From positions 1-28,583 of the forward strand of contig CAZARD010000052.1 in assembly GCA_964487505.1 (NCBI GenBank): a stretch of 28,583 bases of DNA. Direction: 5' to 3'. The stretch's first letter is position 1; each line of letters opens with the position of its first letter. Position numbers and translations under genes: made by a program. Shown piece after piece: positions 17,202-24,738 of the stretch. This DNA is from JAFDVJ01 sp964487505 (GTDB lineage: Bacteria; Acidobacteriota; Blastocatellia; Pyrinomonadales; Pyrinomonadaceae). The notes under the pieces were generated by a model. That model had not been told where the DNA came from and made no database searches. It saw only the letters and a program-made list of their open reading frames with translations.

Positions 17202-18374
17202 ATGAGACCGCTTGACTGGAAAGTTGCCGCGACGGACGGGAGCGCGCGAACGGGCGTTTTGACGACCCGGCGGTCGGTGATCGAAACGCCGGTGTTCATG
17301 CCGGTCGGCACCCAAGGGACCGTGAAGGGCGTGCGGTTCGAGTGGCTCGAGCAAGAGCTCGACGCGCGGATCATCCTCGGCAACACTTATCATCTCTTTC
17401 TCCGCCCCGGGGCCGAGGCGATCAGGGAACTCGGCGGATTGCACCGGTTTTCGACGTGGAGCAGGTCCTACCTCACCGATTCGGGCGGGTTCCAGGTCTT
17501 TTCGCTGACCGATCTTCGCAAGCTCAACGAGGAAGGCGTCGAGTTTCGTTCGCATATCGACGGGAGCAAACGGTTTCTGTCGCCCGAGATCTCGATGGAG
17601 GTCCAGGCGGCGCTCGGGTCCGAGATCGTGATGGTCTTCGATGAATGCCCGCCGGGCGATGCCGGTTACGAACGGACCCGCGAGTCGCTTGAGATGACCG
17701 CGCGTTGGGCGCGCCGGTCGAAAATCAGGTTTGACGAACTGCAGGCGACGCGACTCGATACGGGTTTCGTGGCCGACCCGCCGCCGGCCGTCTCGGGCAA
17801 TCAAGCGCTGTTCGGGATCATCCAGGGCGCGGGGCATCTCGATCTGCGGCGGCAAAGCCTCGAGCTGACGCGCGAGATCGGTTTTGACGGGTATGCGATC
17901 GGAGGGCTCAGCGTCGGCGAGGAAAAATCGGTGATGTACTCGGTGCTCGAAGATCTGGCGCCGCAAATGCCTGACGACGCGCCGCGCTATCTGATGGGCG
18001 TCGGCACGCCGGAAGACCTGCTCGAGGCCATCGGCCACGGCGTCGATATGTTCGATTGCGTGATGCCGACCCGGAACGGCCGCACGGGCGGGGCATTCAC
18101 GTCGCGCGGGAAGTTGAACATCCGGAACGCTAAGTTCGCGCTCGACGGCGCACCGCTCGACGAGAATTGCCCGTGTTCCGTCTGCCGGCGATACTCGCGG
18201 GCCTATCTGCGGCATCTCTACCAGGCCGGCGAGATGCTCGCCGCGACCTTGATCTCGCACCACAACGTAGCGTTCTATCTCGATCTGATGCGCCGCGCGC
18301 GGCTGGCGATCGCGGAAGCGCGCTTCGAAGAATTCCGGCGAGGGTTCCTCGGCGGGCTCGAGGACGGCGATTGA
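17202..18374 (+). CDS. tgt: tRNA-guanine transglycosylase (queuine tRNA-ribosyltransferase)
   Basis: Exchanges guanine at the wobble position of GUN-anticodon tRNAs for the queuosine precursor preQ1. At 390 residues it has full family length. Key residues are the base-recognition DSGGFQVF (Asp93), FDECPP (Asp147), GGLSVGE, the nucleophile in FDCVMPTRNGRTG (Asp285) and the zinc site CPCSVC (Cys323, Cys325, Cys328) with His354. The ATG follows the upstream stop codon with no gap, implying translational coupling to the MauE-thioredoxin gene. It is followed by yajC-secD-secF, an order conserved in many bacteria. No other queuosine genes are in the window. Confidence 0.97.
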   Translation: MRPLDWKVAATDGSARTGVLTTRRSVIETPVFMPVGTQGTVKGVRFEWLEQELDARIILGNTYHLFLRPGAEAIRELGGLHRFSTWSRSYLTDSGGFQVFSLTDLRKLNEEGVEFRSHIDGSKRFLSPEISMEVQAALGSEIVMVFDECPPGDAGYERTRESLEMTARWARRSKIRFDELQATRLDTGFVADPPPAVSGNQALFGIIQGAGHLDLRRQSLELTREIGFDGYAIGGLSVGEEKSVMYSVLEDLAPQMPDDAPRYLMGVGTPEDLLEAIGHGVDMFDCVMPTRNGRTGGAFTSRGKLNIRNAKFALDGAPLDENCPCSVCRRYSRAYLRHLYQAGEMLAATLISHHNVAFYLDLMRRARLAIAEARFEEFRRGFLGGLEDGD

Positions 18375-18420
18375 GCGGGAGATCGATCCCGGCCATTTGC
18401 GCAAAAGGGCGTCGAGTGTT

Positions 18421-18449
18421 TTGATAAATTGAAACTACTTTGTCATAAT
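18421..18449 (+). promoter_or_regulatory. Candidate sigma-70-type promoter for yajC-secDF
   Basis: TTGATA (18421-18426), exactly 17 bases, then CATAAT (18444-18449): five of six matches in each box. It lies in the 100-base spacer after tgt, with yajC starting 25 bases downstream. It would allow yajC-secDF expression independent of tgt. Confidence 0.6.
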
Positions 18450-18474
18450 TGCGTTTTTCTTTTCCGTTAAAACA

Positions 18475-18786
18475 ATGAACAGTTATTTCTTGCTCTTTCA
18501 AGGCGAAGGCGGTGGCAGCAGTTTGATCTCGCTGCTGCCGATGATCGTCATCATTTTCGGTATCTTCTATTTCATGGTCATTCGCCCGCAACAGAAGCAG
18601 CAGGCGAAACTGCAGGAGATGATCACAGGACTGAAGATCAACGACGAAGTCGTCACCAACGGCGGGATAATCGGCAAGATCAAGGAAGTCAAGGAAACGA
18701 GCTTCATCATCCAGAGCGCGGAAAAATCGTTTCTCGAGATCGGCAAACAGGCCGTCATCGGGAAGAAGCCGGAAGAGACCAAATAG
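18475..18786 (+). CDS. yajC: Preprotein translocase subunit YajC
   Basis: Small partner of SecDF in the Sec translocon, anchored in the inner membrane. It has 103 residues, as usual. One membrane span (about 17-40, LLPMIVIIFGIFYFMVI) is followed directly by RPQQKQQ, the hallmark RPQ(R/Q)K motif, then by the cytoplasmic beta domain with VVTNGGIIGKI. No clear Shine-Dalgarno sequence is seen before ATG 18475. It sits between tgt and secD as in many genomes. Confidence 0.96.
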   Translation: MNSYFLLFQGEGGGSSLISLLPMIVIIFGIFYFMVIRPQQKQQAKLQEMITGLKINDEVVTNGGIIGKIKEVKETSFIIQSAEKSFLEIGKQAVIGKKPEETK

Positions 18787-18855
18787 ATTTACAGTGGATC
18801 GTCGGTCGGTAGTCAGCCTCGAAGCGCTGAAGTCCGGTCGACGGCTTTCGATCTT

Positions 18856-20523
18856 ATGAAGAACAACAGTCTGATCGTGCGTACGGTCATCATCATCGCC
18901 ATCACCCTGATCGGCATTTATCTCGTTTTCGGTCCGCGCCGGGCTCCGGTCGGCGCCGATTTCACCTGGAACGGGATCAAACAGAACCTCGCGGAGAACA
19001 TCAATCTCGGACTTGACCTGAAGGGCGGATCGCACCTCGTGATGCGCGTCAAGTCGGACGATTACCTGAAGAAACTGACCGAGAACAGCGCCCAGGCGGC
19101 GTTGACGGCCGCGACCGACGCGAAACTTCCGGTATCGGGCAATTCGGTCGTCGCCGAGAACGGAAACTATCAAGTGATCCTGAACCTTTCCGACCCGGCG
19201 CAGGCGAACGCGGTCGTCGAAGAGGTCAAGAAAAAGGTCGACTTCAGCCAGTGGACCGAGTCCAAGGGCGGATCGACCGTTTCGTGGACGCTGCCGACAC
19301 GAGTTCAGGAGGTCTTCAAGGAGCAGGCCGTCGAGCAGGCGCTGAAGATCATCGAAAGCCGCATCAATGCGTTCGGCGTCAAGGAGCCGACGCTTCAGCG
19401 GCACGGCGCCCAGACCTCGGGCCAGATCCTTTTGCAGATGCCCGGAGTCGATGATCCGGAACGCATCAAGAAACTGATCGGGGCGGAGTCGAACCTTGCT
19501 CTGATGAAACTCGCCGGCGATTCGTTCATGACGTATCCGACCGAAGAGGCGGCCAAGGCCTCGCTCGGCGGCACCGTTCCGGCGAACCGCAAGATCCTGC
19601 CGTATTCCGAGCGCGACGAGTCGGCGACGCCGAATCAGGCGCAGCCGAAGCCGAAGCAGTTCATGGTCGTTGAATACCCGGCGATCGTCGAGGGAAGCGA
19701 ATTGCGCGATGCGCGCGCGGTGACCCAGACCGGCGTCGATGGCGACTACGAGATCCAGTTCAACCTGAAGCCGGCCGGTGCCCAGAAGTTCGGCGAATGG
19801 ACCGGCAAGAACATCGGCAAGTATCTCGCGATCGTGCTCAACAACGAGGTCAAATCGGCGCCCGTTATCCAGGGGCAGATCTTTGACAGCGGCCAGATCA
19901 CCGGCCGGTTCACCAAAGCATCGGCAGAAGATCTTGCGCTGACGCTTAAATCCGGGGCGCTTCCGGCGGAGATCGAATACCAGGAAGAGCGGACCGTCGG
20001 GCCGAGCCTCGGCGCGGACTCGATCGCGGCCGGCGTCCGTGCGTCGGTCGGCGGACTGGTGTTCGTCATCATCTTCATGCTGTTCTACTATCGCGGATCG
20101 GGCATCAATGCCGTCGTCGCTTTGGTGCTGAACATGCTTCTGACGATGGCGGGTCTGATCGTGATGGACTCGACGTTGACGCTGCCCGGCATCGCGGGAC
20201 TGATCCTCGGGATCGGCATGGCCGTCGACTCGAACGTGCTGATCTTCGAACGCATGCGCGAGGAACTTCGCGCCGGCCACACGGTGGCGAACTCGGTCGC
20301 CGTTGGTTTTGACAAGGCGTTCATCACGATCATCGATACGCACGTCACGACGATCATCTCGTCGGTCATCCTTTATCTTTACGGCTCGGGGCCGATCCGC
20401 GGTTTTGCGGTGACGCTGGTTCTCGGCCTGCTGATCAACCTCTTCTCGGCGGTTTTCGTTTCGCGCACGATCTTTATGTGGTTGATCGAGCGGAATCCGG
20501 AAGCCAAGACGCTGAGCATTTGA
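18856..20523 (+). CDS. secD: Protein translocase subunit SecD
   Basis: Uses the proton gradient to pull exported proteins out of the SecYEG channel on the periplasmic side. Residue 8-25 is the first span, followed by LGLDLKGGSHL (51-61, the SecD signature), a large periplasmic domain (about 60-390) and a cluster of five spans to the end. The GIGMAVDSNVLIFERMREEL stretch (in the fourth span region) is the conserved SecD motif. The 555 residues are somewhat fewer than in E. coli (615) but normal for the wider family. The leader (18787-18855) has no obvious ribosome site. The secF start is 18 bases downstream. Confidence 0.97.
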   Translation: MKNNSLIVRTVIIIAITLIGIYLVFGPRRAPVGADFTWNGIKQNLAENINLGLDLKGGSHLVMRVKSDDYLKKLTENSAQAALTAATDAKLPVSGNSVVAENGNYQVILNLSDPAQANAVVEEVKKKVDFSQWTESKGGSTVSWTLPTRVQEVFKEQAVEQALKIIESRINAFGVKEPTLQRHGAQTSGQILLQMPGVDDPERIKKLIGAESNLALMKLAGDSFMTYPTEEAAKASLGGTVPANRKILPYSERDESATPNQAQPKPKQFMVVEYPAIVEGSELRDARAVTQTGVDGDYEIQFNLKPAGAQKFGEWTGKNIGKYLAIVLNNEVKSAPVIQGQIFDSGQITGRFTKASAEDLALTLKSGALPAEIEYQEERTVGPSLGADSIAAGVRASVGGLVFVIIFMLFYYRGSGINAVVALVLNMLLTMAGLIVMDSTLTLPGIAGLILGIGMAVDSNVLIFERMREELRAGHTVANSVAVGFDKAFITIIDTHVTTIISSVILYLYGSGPIRGFAVTLVLGLLINLFSAVFVSRTIFMWLIERNPEAKTLSI

Positions 20524-20541
20524 CGATTTTTTGAAAAAGTA

Positions 20542-21609
20542 ATGTTTGAGATCTTTAAGACAATCAATGTTGACTGGATGGGCAAGCGCAAGATCCTGAT
20601 CGCGCTTTCCATCATCGTCCTGATCACCGGCCTGTCGTCGGCGATCGGACGTCAGTTCACCGTCGGCGGGACGGATGCGTTCAATCTTGGCGTCGATTTT
20701 CGCGGCGGAACGGTCGTGACGGCCAAGTTCCGGCAGAAACCGAATGTCGACGACGTCCGCGGCGCCCTTCAGAACATCGGGCTCGGCGAGTCGATCATTC
20801 AGGATTCGACCGACAAGAACGACGAGTTGCTGATCAAGGTTCCGAACATCGGCAAGCGCGAGCAGGAATGCGGCGCGGACATCGATGAGGCGGGACGCTG
20901 TATGGTCAAGCGGGCGCTCGACACTCTCGGGAAGGAAGCCGAAGGCGCGACGCGCCTCGAGGACGATCCCGCGGCGGGCTACAAGATCGTCGGAACGGAT
21001 TCGGTTGGACCGGTCGCCGGCGCGCAGCTCCGCAACCAGGCGGTCATCGCGACGCTTCTCGGACTGGCGGGGATCCTTTTCTTCATCGCGTTCCGCTACG
21101 ACTGGACCTACGCGGCGGGCGCCGTCATCGCGGTCTTCCACGATGTCCTGATCACGCTCGCGTTCTTTTCCGTGTTCCAGTGGGAGGTCAGTCTGACTGT
21201 GCTCGCGGCGCTACTGACGCTGGTCGGCTTCTCGGTCAACGACTCGATCGTCATCTTCGACCGTATCCGTGAGAATCTGACGCTGCACCGTGGCGAATCG
21301 CTCTACAAATTGACGAACGATTCGATCAACCAGACGATGTCGCGAACGATCGTCACGAACGGGCTGGTCTTCCTGTCGGTGCTTGCGCTCGTCCTGTTCG
21401 GGGGCGAGGTCTTGCGCGGATTCTCGCTCGCGCTGTTCGTCGGTTCGATCACCGGAACCTATTCGACGATCGCGATCGCCAGCCCGATCGCCATTTGGTG
21501 GCAGGGCAAACTCGGCGCGGCCCAGATCAAGGAGGTCGACGTTCCTAAGTCGGAGCGTCTCGCGTCCGCATCGCGACGCCCGGTGTCACGACGCCCGGTG
21601 ACTCGATGA
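20542..21609 (+). CDS. secF: Protein translocase subunit SecF
   Basis: Forms the SecDF complex with the preceding product. Features are the first span (about 17-36), NLGVDFRGGT (48-57), a periplasmic loop (about 60-165) and five further spans with the conserved GFSVNDSIVIFDRIREN motif. At 355 residues it is longer than E. coli SecF (323). Two features stand out. The periplasmic loop carries a close Cys pair (Cys110, Cys120) that could form a disulfide. The C-terminal tail is basic with a repeated RRPVS/RRPVT, encoded by a 12-bp direct repeat (21574-21585 and 21589-21600). It is the last gene of the tgt-yajC-secDF group; a hairpin follows directly. Confidence 0.96.
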   Translation: MFEIFKTINVDWMGKRKILIALSIIVLITGLSSAIGRQFTVGGTDAFNLGVDFRGGTVVTAKFRQKPNVDDVRGALQNIGLGESIIQDSTDKNDELLIKVPNIGKREQECGADIDEAGRCMVKRALDTLGKEAEGATRLEDDPAAGYKIVGTDSVGPVAGAQLRNQAVIATLLGLAGILFFIAFRYDWTYAAGAVIAVFHDVLITLAFFSVFQWEVSLTVLAALLTLVGFSVNDSIVIFDRIRENLTLHRGESLYKLTNDSINQTMSRTIVTNGLVFLSVLALVLFGGEVLRGFSLALFVGSITGTYSTIAIASPIAIWWQGKLGAAQIKEVDVPKSERLASASRRPVSRRPVTR

Positions 21610-21614
21610 ATTAT

Positions 21615-21664
21615 GGAATGGCGCGAATCATAACGAATATCTTCGTTTTCGGTTCGCGCCTTCC
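21615..21664 (+). terminator. Branched hairpin after secF
   Basis: It begins six bases after the secF stop. GGCGCGAA (21620-21627) pairs with TTCGCGCC (21653-21660), extended by GGAA (21615-21618) with TTCC (21661-21664). An inner stem, AACGAA (21632-21637), pairs with TTCGTT (21642-21647). A short T4 run follows some bases later. It probably ends the tgt-secF transcript. Confidence 0.55.
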
Positions 21665-21730
21665 GTTCCGTTTTCTTGGCGAAATCAGCAAATAAAATTC
21701 GAAAAACCAACGGAAAACGCTGGATTAATC

Positions 21731-21759
21731 TTGACTTTCCGTCTTTGAAACCTTAGACT
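21731..21759 (+). promoter_or_regulatory. Candidate promoter for tonB-exb genes
   Basis: TTGACT (21731-21736), a 17-base spacer and TAGACT (21754-21759). It lies about 290 bases before tonB, which would give a long leader. No Fur-type operator is evident near it. Confidence 0.45.
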
Positions 21760-22046
21760 TCGAATCGTTGCTGGTCAATTAGTTAGGTTGTTTCTGCGCT
21801 TCTTTTTCAATCCTGTTCGGGTGTATGAGGAGGCGGTCAAAATCGTTCTGCGCGATCGGGCCGGCAAGTTTTCTTATCACCCCGCAATTTGTGAACAGGT
21901 TAATAGGAAGTTCAAAGGAATCACAGGTTTTATCCGATCGAGTGCTTTCCGTGTCGATTGCTTGCAGTTCGATCATTTTTATTCGCAATCATCAGATTCG
22001 TAACCTTTGACGCAAGTTTGGCACCGGAAAAAGGAAGGATAAAAAG

Positions 22047-22868
22047 ATGTTGGATCAATTAGTTGAATCGAAAAATAACTCGGCTGAGAACGCACGCCGC
22101 GGGGAGTTCCTCCTCGCCGTGTTCGTGATCTTTGTGATCGCCCTGCTCAGCGGTTGGACGTACAGCCTTTTCGCGAAGGACTACGGAATGGGGTCGGGCG
22201 ACCTTGATATTTCGAGTCTTGTTGCGCCGGTTGCGCTTCCGGAGGAAGCTCCGCCGCCGCCCGAGCCGGAGGTCAAACCTGAAAAGACAACGAAGTCGAC
22301 CTCGGACGACATCATTCTGAAGGAAACTTACGCCCGTCTCGATCAGGTTGTCGATCTCAAGCAGGTCGACAAGGGCGCACGCGACGTTATCGATGCCTCG
22401 AAGTTCGACCTGACGCGTGTCAAGAAGGGCAGCGAGAACGCGATCCCGACCAATGCGACGCAACGCACGTCTGAGGGCGGCGGCGGCGGTCTCGATCAGC
22501 CGACCGGACCGACGAAGACGACGGATGACGATGATCTCGACAAAATCGAAGTTAAGAAGTCGCCTACCCCGACCGCGAAGCCGGTTCCGAAGATCATCTC
22601 GGGCGGCGTCGTCAACGGCAAGGCCACCAATCTCGTCAAACCGCCCTATCCGGCAGCGGCCCGCGCGGTCCGCGCGAGCGGCGCGGTCAATGTCCAGGTG
22701 ACGATCGATGAAAACGGCAGCGTCATCTCGGCCTCGGCTGTTTCGGGGCATCCGTTGCTTCGTGCGGCGGCCGTCTCGGCAGCCCGTTCGTCAAGGTTTT
22801 CGCCGACGCTTCTTTCGGGGCAGCCGGTGAAGGTCACGGGCGTTATCGTTTACAACTTCCAGCCGTAA
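22047..22868 (+). CDS. tonB: TonB-family energy transducer
   Basis: Transmits proton-motive energy from ExbB/ExbD to outer-membrane transporters. The 273-residue protein has one N-terminal membrane span (about 21-43) after a short cytoplasmic tail. A periplasmic spacer begins with a Pro/Glu-rich stretch (64-79) and contains GGGGG (144-148) and DDDD acidic patches. The C-terminal TonB domain (about 188-273) has VKPPYPAAARAVRASG and VTIDENGSV and ends in VIVYNFQP. The span lacks the canonical SHLS motif; a single Ser-Gly (SGWTYS) is there instead. GGAAGGA precedes ATG 22047. It heads a same-strand cluster with exbB and two exbD genes, which supports the role. Confidence 0.92.
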   Translation: MLDQLVESKNNSAENARRGEFLLAVFVIFVIALLSGWTYSLFAKDYGMGSGDLDISSLVAPVALPEEAPPPPEPEVKPEKTTKSTSDDIILKETYARLDQVVDLKQVDKGARDVIDASKFDLTRVKKGSENAIPTNATQRTSEGGGGGLDQPTGPTKTTDDDDLDKIEVKKSPTPTAKPVPKIISGGVVNGKATNLVKPPYPAAARAVRASGAVNVQVTIDENGSVISASAVSGHPLLRAAAVSAARSSRFSPTLLSGQPVKVTGVIVYNFQP

Positions 22869-22883
22869 GGCAAGTATCCTCAG

Positions 22884-22913
22884 GCCGCCGCCCTTCAGTC
22901 AGAAGGGCGCGGC
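22884..22913 (+). promoter_or_regulatory. Hairpin between tonB and exbB
   Basis: GCCGC (22884-22888) and GCCCTT (22890-22895) pair with AAGGGC (22903-22908) and GCGGC (22909-22913), with one bulged C. Six T appear only 19 bases later (22932-22937). It may be a weak terminator or RNA-stability element that sets the tonB to exbB ratio. Confidence 0.45.
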
Positions 22914-22959
22914 TTGATTCGCAATAATAGAATTTTTTGATTTCTTTGGAGGAAAAATC

Positions 22960-23688
22960 ATGACTTTTTTAGTGAGCCTTTTGGGCTTGATGTTCAGTGA
23001 AGGCGGAGCGGTTTCGTTCGGGCTGTACGATATCGCCAAGAGTTTGACGATTCCGGGCTGGGTCGTTATCTTTACGCTTCTCGCTCAGGCTGTTTATATG
23101 ATCGCCGTCGGCATCGAGCGCTGGCTGACCTACAACAAGGCCAAGCAGCAGTCGCGCCAATACGCGCCGAAGGTCGCGCAGGCGCTCAAGAACAGCAACA
23201 TCGACGAGGCGATCAACATCAGCGACAAGCACAAGGATTCGCACCTCGCGATGGTCGTTTCGTCGGGCTTGAAGGAATTCCAGGCGCACCAGGGCAATTC
23301 GAACATCTCGGCTGATGAGATGGAAGCTTCGAAGCGCGCTCTCGAACGTGCCATCGCGGTCAAGACGGCCGAACTCAAGCGCGGTCTCGCGGGTCTCGCG
23401 ACTGTCGGCTCAACGGCTCCGTTCGTCGGACTGTTCGGAACGGTCGTCGGTATCATCGGCGCGTTCCAGGCGTTGCGTGCCAATGAGACGGCCGGTATCG
23501 GCGCGGTCGGCGGCGCGATCGCCGAAGCGTTGGTCGCGACGGCTTTCGGTATCGCGGTCGCGGTTCCGGCGGTGTGGCTTTTCAACTACTTCACGAACAA
23601 GGTGACGAGCTTCGGCGTCGAAATGGAAAATTCGGCTTCGGAACTGGTTGACTACTTCATCAAACAGCGCTCGAAACAGTTGAACTAG
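22960..23688 (+). CDS. exbB: ExbB/TolQ/MotA-family proton channel protein
   Basis: Inner-membrane subunit that forms the proton-driven motor with ExbD. The 242-residue protein has three spans: about 33-52, 143-171 and 184-212. The cytoplasmic loop between the first two contains a long helix. The conserved channel signature is GLATVGSTAPFVGLFGTVVG (145-164), followed by GGAIAEALVATAFGIAVAVPA. The ribosome site GGAGG lies just before ATG 22960. Between tonB and two exbD genes it is most likely ExbB, not TolQ, because no tolA, tolB or pal gene is present here. Confidence 0.93.
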   Translation: MTFLVSLLGLMFSEGGAVSFGLYDIAKSLTIPGWVVIFTLLAQAVYMIAVGIERWLTYNKAKQQSRQYAPKVAQALKNSNIDEAINISDKHKDSHLAMVVSSGLKEFQAHQGNSNISADEMEASKRALERAIAVKTAELKRGLAGLATVGSTAPFVGLFGTVVGIIGAFQALRANETAGIGAVGGAIAEALVATAFGIAVAVPAVWLFNYFTNKVTSFGVEMENSASELVDYFIKQRSKQLN

Positions 23689-23714
23689 TCTTGGGCTCTT
23701 AGGGAGAAATCATT

Positions 23715-24158
23715 ATGGGAATGACAGTTGGTGGTTCCGACGAATATAACTCGGAAATCAACGTAACCCCGATGGTGGACGTAATGCTCGTGCTTCTGAT
23801 CATCTTCATGATCGTCACGCCATTGCTCCAGCAAGGTGTTTCGGTAAATCTTCCGCGTGAAATGAACGCTCCGACCGAGGATCCTGATATTGCGAAGGAT
23901 ACGTCGGTGATCGTGGCGATCCCGGACAACAACAATTTCTACATCGGCAAGAATCTTTACCCGCTCGAGGAACTCGGCGAAAAGATCAAGACCCTGATGA
24001 AGGACAAAACTCCCGAAAAGCGGATTGTCTATATCAAGTGCAGTATCGAGGTCGAATACGGGACGGTCGTGAAAGCGGTCGACCAGATTCGGAGACAGGA
24101 TATCGACAAGATTGGTCTGGTTGCCGACAAGAAAAAGAAGCAGCAGCAGGGCCAGTAG
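23715..24158 (+). CDS. exbD: ExbD/TolR-family biopolymer transport protein, first copy
   Basis: Single-span partner of ExbB that carries the proton. The span (about 20-40) follows the signature INVTPMVDVMLVLLIIFMI, with the essential membrane Asp at residue 22. A periplasmic domain (about 45-140) follows, with a Lys/Gln-rich C-terminal tail. It has 147 residues, standard for the family. GGGAG precedes the ATG, 26 bases after exbB. Its N terminus (MGMTVGGS) resembles that of the next gene (MGMSSGGS), so the pair came from duplication. Confidence 0.93.
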   Translation: MGMTVGGSDEYNSEINVTPMVDVMLVLLIIFMIVTPLLQQGVSVNLPREMNAPTEDPDIAKDTSVIVAIPDNNNFYIGKNLYPLEELGEKIKTLMKDKTPEKRIVYIKCSIEVEYGTVVKAVDQIRRQDIDKIGLVADKKKKQQQGQ

Positions 24159-24199
24159 TTTTGAAAGACTGGAATTCAACATCGGGAGTGTAGATTGTT

Positions 24200-24676
24200 A
24201 TGGGAATGTCATCAGGTGGATCCAAAGGCGGGGCGGTGCCCAATATCAACGTTACGCCGTTGATCGACGTGTTGCTGGTGCTCTTGATCATCTTTATGGT
24301 CATCACGCCGTCAAAGCCGAGCCGTTTCGAGGCGAAGGTCCCGGCCGAACCGAAGGAGCAAGACAAGAACGTCATACTCAAGCAGAACCCGAACACGCTC
24401 ATCATCTTCGTTCAGAAGGACGGCAAGCTTCGCATCAACACGCAGGACGTCGGCGATGTGTCCGACACCGCGCCGTTGACCGGAAGCCTGTCCGAAACCT
24501 TCAAGTATCGTGAAAGCAACGGTATCTTGCGCGAAGGGAGCAGCGAAGTCGAGAAGACCGTTTTCGTGAAAGCGCCGAAAAGCACCAAATACGGCGATAT
24601 CGTGAAGGCGATCGATGCCGCGAAGATGGCCGGAGCTGATCCGATCGGGTTGCAGATCGACGATCTTGAGAACTAA
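24200..24676 (+). CDS. exbD: ExbD/TolR-family biopolymer transport protein, second copy
   Basis: A second ExbD-like protein of 158 residues. INVTPLIDVLLVLLIIFMV (16-34) carries the membrane Asp at residue 23. The periplasmic part differs clearly from the first copy and includes an insert-like Ser/Glu region (about 95-120). GGGAG lies before ATG 24200. Two ExbD proteins in one cluster occur in several phyla and may form a mixed dimer or serve different TonB proteins; which applies here cannot be read from sequence. A strong hairpin follows the stop codon. Confidence 0.92.
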   Translation: MGMSSGGSKGGAVPNINVTPLIDVLLVLLIIFMVITPSKPSRFEAKVPAEPKEQDKNVILKQNPNTLIIFVQKDGKLRINTQDVGDVSDTAPLTGSLSETFKYRESNGILREGSSEVEKTVFVKAPKSTKYGDIVKAIDAAKMAGADPIGLQIDDLEN

Positions 24677-24683
24677 GGCCCGA

Positions 24684-24715
24684 GCCGGCGTGGTCCGACC
24701 GCGGACCGCGCCGGC
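24684..24715 (+). promoter_or_regulatory. Very stable hairpin between exbD and the TPR gene
   Basis: A 14-pair stem (24684-24697 with 24702-24715) including one G-U pair, closed by an accg loop. No T run follows, so it is not a standard intrinsic terminator. It sits eight bases after the second exbD stop codon and could protect the upstream mRNA end or slow transcription into the next gene. Confidence 0.55.
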
Positions 24716-24738
24716 GCGGGTACAAATGGAGTCAGAAA

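Larger units (their letters stand above)
21610..22046. other. Spacer with terminator and candidate promoter
   Basis: A 437-base gap between secF and tonB. It holds a branched hairpin right after secF (21615-21664), a candidate promoter (21731-21759) and a good ribosome site (GGAAGGA) before tonB. A 71-codon frame at 21788-22003 begins with TTG, has no ribosome site and no recognisable features; I do not call it a gene. The untranslated leader of tonB would be long, about 280 bases, so a regulatory RNA element is possible, but I recognise none. Confidence 0.6.

Noticed and set aside
15795..18404. An 869-codon open frame on the minus strand across the MauE fusion and tgt
   Set aside because: It is antisense to two well-recognised genes, is Arg/Asp/Glu-rich with no domain, and arises from GC-rich third positions of the plus-strand genes.
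18130..21141. A 1003-codon open frame on the minus strand across tgt, yajC, secD and secF
   Set aside because: It is antisense to clear genes, has extreme Arg/Asp composition and no recognisable fold or ribosome site.
21788..22003. 71-codon frame between secF and tonB
   Set aside because: TTG start, no ribosome site, no recognisable sequence and codon use unlike neighbours.
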